From Flavobacteriaceae bacterium (lineage in GTDB: Bacteria; Bacteroidota; Bacteroidia; Flavobacteriales; Flavobacteriaceae), in the NCBI GenBank assembly GCA_021647835.1, contig JAKITY010000004.1, positions 1 through 46,752 of the forward strand: DNA of 46,752 bases, in the 5' to 3' direction. The notes under the pieces are model-generated. The model searched no databases. It saw nothing but the letters and a program-made list of their open reading frames with translations, and was not told the DNA's origin. Shown here one piece after another: positions 44,348 to 46,752 of this stretch. Within the stretch, counting starts at the first letter, position 1; every line of letters begins with the position of its first letter. The position numbers and the translations under genes were made by a program.

Positions 44348-46195
44348 TTAAAATGGATAATTAATACCTATGTTATATACTGCATTACCAAAATTATAAT
44401 TGGTAAACCATTTCTTTTTTGAAATCTGATAAGGTTCATAAGTTTTAAATCCTAAATCAAGTCGAAAAACCAAAAAACCAAAATCATATCTTAAACCCAA
44501 TCCAGAACCAACAGCAATATTACTTAATGAGTTAAAATCTTTTAACTTAGCCTCTTCACTGTATAAATTTGAATTAGTAATATCCCAAATATTACCCGCA
44601 TCTATAAATAATGCACTATATACTTTATTGGTTATCTTGAATCGATACTCTAAATTAGAAATTAATTTAAAAGTTGCAACATTGAACTCTAAATTACTTA
44701 ATTGAGCTCCTGGACCTAAGTCAAAGGTTCTCCACGCTCTTATTTCATTTGATCCACCTGCACTATAACTTCTATTAAAAGGGACGATATTTGAATTCCC
44801 ATAAGGAATAACAGCCCCAACGAAGGTTCTAAAAACTAAAATATTATCTTTTTTTAGTTCCCAATATTTTATATATTCAAATTCGGCTTTAAAAAATTGA
44901 GCTACAGGTACACCAATTAACATTTTTTGTCCTGTATCTTCACTAGTTTTAGTGGCTAATGAAGTTGATAAAGCTCCCGCAGAAATTAATTGAGTTTTTA
45001 AATAAGAAAAATCATTATCATGTATATTGTCTCTAGTATTATATATAAATGAATATGAAATGGCAGGCACCATGACATCTTCTTTCAGTATATTTCGCCG
45101 TTCTCTTACATCAGAAACGGTATTATATTCATTTGGGTGTGTATTTCGATAACCTTCAGCAGGGTCTAAAAGCAATTCCATAAAATCAATGATTTGCTTA
45201 TTATCACTAGATAGGGTTTGCCCCAAAACATCAGCTGAAATAGCATTTAATTTTTTAAATTCAGAACCATATATCCTAAAATAATTATCTATATTTTGGT
45301 TTTTAATGTATTGCAAATTAAAAAGGTCTAGATTGTGAACCATTTTTTTCGAACTTTTCCATGAATACCCTATTCCTCCTGTAATAATTTGTCTATCTAA
45401 ACCTATATTTTTTTGAAAACTTACACTAGTATTTATATCAGTACTCGGAGCCATATACTTGGGTATAATTGAGGAAGTATTTATAGGGAATACAATTCTA
45501 GGAAGTTTTAGTGATGCACTTGAAATAAACTCCCAAGCATTAAAACCTAAAAAGGATGAATTATTAGACTCAACGAATCCTGAATTTAAAATAGATCCTT
45601 GAAAAGATAATTCTAATATTTCAGATCCTTTAAAAATATTTCGCCCTATGAATGATGACTTTGCTAATATACCATAAGGATTGATGTTTGATGTAGTTCC
45701 ATCTAAATCAAAGGTTACTCCAAATTTTTTGAGTGGTTTTAAATATATATCTGCAATTAGTGACTCATCATCATTTTCGGTATAATCAATATCAATTGTC
45801 GATGAAAAAGTTTTTAGTTTCCTTAAATGACTGCGAGTTAAAGTTTTTTCGGCATCTTTATAAACACCTTTAGGAGTGATAAAAAGTGAATTTACTAAAT
45901 GTTTAGGTTTAAATTTCATTTTCCCATAACTGTAAAAGTTATAGCCTTTATATTTTATTGAATCTCTAAATTTTTCGCCTCGGTTTTCTAAGGAAAAATC
46001 AGTATATATATTAATCTCTTTAATTTTTTGAATCTTATACGGAACCTCATATATAACCTCGTTCTCTTTTTTTCTCTTATTCGGAATTTTAAGTACAATA
46101 TTTTTGTAGTAGGTTTGTTTGGTTGAATCTGTCCAAAATCCAATACTATTATTTCCAAAGTGATAAATTCCTGAGTTTCTAAATAAGCCAATCAA
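44348..46195 (-). CDS. TamA/BamA-like outer membrane protein, C-terminal portion (gene interrupted)
   Basis: This frame of 615 codons is the larger part of a BamA/TamA-like (surface antigen D15) protein, probably TamL, which in Bacteroidetes works with TamB in envelope assembly. It contains POTRA-like strands at its start and the membrane barrel, with RSYSAGGSNEIRAWRTFDLG (the conserved barrel motif near 485) and the terminal strand YNIGINYPF ending in Phe. No proper start codon exists: the frame continues upstream without a break through 19 codons to a TAA at 46253-46255. It is best read as one gene with 46253-46752. Confidence 0.82.
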   Translation of the reverse strand: MIGLFRNSGIYHFGNNSIGFWTDSTKQTYYKNIVLKIPNKRKKENEVIYEVPYKIQKIKEINIYTDFSLENRGEKFRDSIKYKGYNFYSYGKMKFKPKHLVNSLFITPKGVYKDAEKTLTRSHLRKLKTFSSTIDIDYTENDDESLIADIYLKPLKKFGVTFDLDGTTSNINPYGILAKSSFIGRNIFKGSEILELSFQGSILNSGFVESNNSSFLGFNAWEFISSASLKLPRIVFPINTSSIIPKYMAPSTDINTSVSFQKNIGLDRQIITGGIGYSWKSSKKMVHNLDLFNLQYIKNQNIDNYFRIYGSEFKKLNAISADVLGQTLSSDNKQIIDFMELLLDPAEGYRNTHPNEYNTVSDVRERRNILKEDVMVPAISYSFIYNTRDNIHDNDFSYLKTQLISAGALSTSLATKTSEDTGQKMLIGVPVAQFFKAEFEYIKYWELKKDNILVFRTFVGAVIPYGNSNIVPFNRSYSAGGSNEIRAWRTFDLGPGAQLSNLEFNVATFKLISNLEYRFKITNKVYSALFIDAGNIWDITNSNLYSEEAKLKDFNSLSNIAVGSGLGLRYDFGFLVFRLDLGFKTYEPYQISKKKWFTNYNFGNAVYNIGINYPF

Positions 46196-46252
46196 ACTTT
46201 TTTCTTCCTTTTTAAAATTATCAAAAACAAAAGGGTTTTTACTTTTTATTTT

Positions 46253-46752
46253 TTAACTTTCTATATGCTCATTATAGATAGAGTCTAAAATTGGAGATTC
46301 TATTTCTGCCGAAATAGAATCCATAAAATATTGATTATTAGTAGTAATTTTATAATTAACTCCTACCTCTTTTTTCTTAATTTGAATCGAATCATAAGTC
46401 ACATCTGCATCAAAATATCCTTTTGAAATAAAGTAATCTTTTAACGATTTAGTAGATCTTATTGCTTTATCATTATCAAAAATAATGGGAGCTTGCCCTT
46501 TGGTTAAAAACCAATTATTTAGTCCTTTTTTTGTATTATATATAACCTTTGTTTGTTTTTTTGAAAATACTTTATCATAAAAAGTAATTTTTCTAGGATA
46601 ATTCATCTGCCAAGTGTCAAAAGTTTGTTCAAAATTAAGATCTCCAATATTATAAAAGCCTAATGATAATGGTAAACCAAGTGTTGTTTCATTGGATTTT
46701 TGAACCAAATAGTCATCAAGTTCTGATTCAATTTTTCTTTTATCATTAACCG
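46253..46752 (-). CDS. TamA/BamA-like outer membrane protein, N-terminal portion (partial, ends at in-frame TAA)
   Basis: This frame enters from the right edge (the true start is outside) and stops at TAA 46253-46255, 166 codons in. It holds POTRA-type sequence: TKSLKDYFISKGYFDADVTY and KEVGVNYKITTNNQYFMDSI with DSIYNEHIES just before the stop. The same frame goes on as KIKSKNPFVFDNFKKEEKSL, exactly what a continuing POTRA domain should look like, into the barrel part. A recent nonsense change, a sequencing error, or a truly split protein are the choices. Confidence 0.78.
   Translation of the reverse strand, partial: VNDKRKIESELDDYLVQKSNETTLGLPLSLGFYNIGDLNFEQTFDTWQMNYPRKITFYDKVFSKKQTKVIYNTKKGLNNWFLTKGQAPIIFDNDKAIRSTKSLKDYFISKGYFDADVTYDSIQIKKKEVGVNYKITTNNQYFMDSISAEIESPILDSIYNEHIES

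Noticed and set aside
46253-46255. Programmed recoding (selenocysteine or frameshift) at the stop in the TamL-like gene
   Set aside because: The stop is TAA, which is not a selenocysteine codon, and no slippery site or frame change is present.

Overview
The window is AT-rich chromosomal DNA from a member of the Bacteroidota, most likely Flavobacteriaceae; the genus cannot be fixed from sequence alone. Pointers: almost no Shine-Dalgarno sequences, several promoter-like TAnnTTTG boxes, a short 287-residue primary sigma factor, a short LeuA, an AccD without zinc-ribbon cysteines, a long-tailed FtsZ, an outer-membrane BamA/TamA-like protein followed by fbaA and accD, and intergenic palindromic repeats of kinds I associate with this group.

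Layout. 1-2620 (minus): partial sugar aminotransferase, nitroreductase, leuA. 2770-4305: helical protein of unknown function. 4360-10102: ilvDBNC operon preceded by what reads as a complete ribosome-mediated attenuator (a 19-residue leader peptide with 12 Ile/Leu/Val, an antiterminator and a terminator). 10287-12602: GapN-like aldehyde dehydrogenase and a lipoprotein. 12581-13298: parDE toxin-antitoxin pair bracketed by a 22-bp direct repeat of the 3' end of the rluA-type gene. 13276-15547 (minus): pseudouridine synthase, EngB, alpha/beta hydrolase. 15706-31345: one continuous division and cell-wall (dcw) cluster, mraZ-rsmH-ftsL-ftsI-murE-mraY-murD-ftsW-murG-murC-ftsQ-ftsA-ftsZ, preceded by three 10-bp direct repeats that look like the MraZ operator.

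31449-34510 is an accessory stretch: yqeY, a truncated tRNA-Arg copy, a small GIY-YIG endonuclease gene, an intact tRNA-Arg(UCG), a secreted orphan, a CBS-pair protein and a HigB/HigA toxin-antitoxin pair bounded by inverted attC-like palindromes. 34511-46752 is mainly housekeeping on the minus strand (rpe, the primary sigma factor gene, pnp, rpsO, a redoxin lipoprotein, accD, fbaA, TamL/BamA-like protein) plus an ompA-family gene on plus. Its gaps hold a 159-bp MITE with a TTA target duplication, other palindromic elements, and decayed pieces of a RelE/ParE toxin and an ISL3-type transposase. The BamA/TamA-like gene at the right edge is split by one in-frame TAA.

The main themes are amino-acid-responsive control of branched-chain synthesis, self-regulated division genes, and several small insertions (TA pairs, a tRNA-linked endonuclease, MITEs) lodged at gene ends and in spacers. 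All coordinates come from reading the sequence; nothing was checked against a database.
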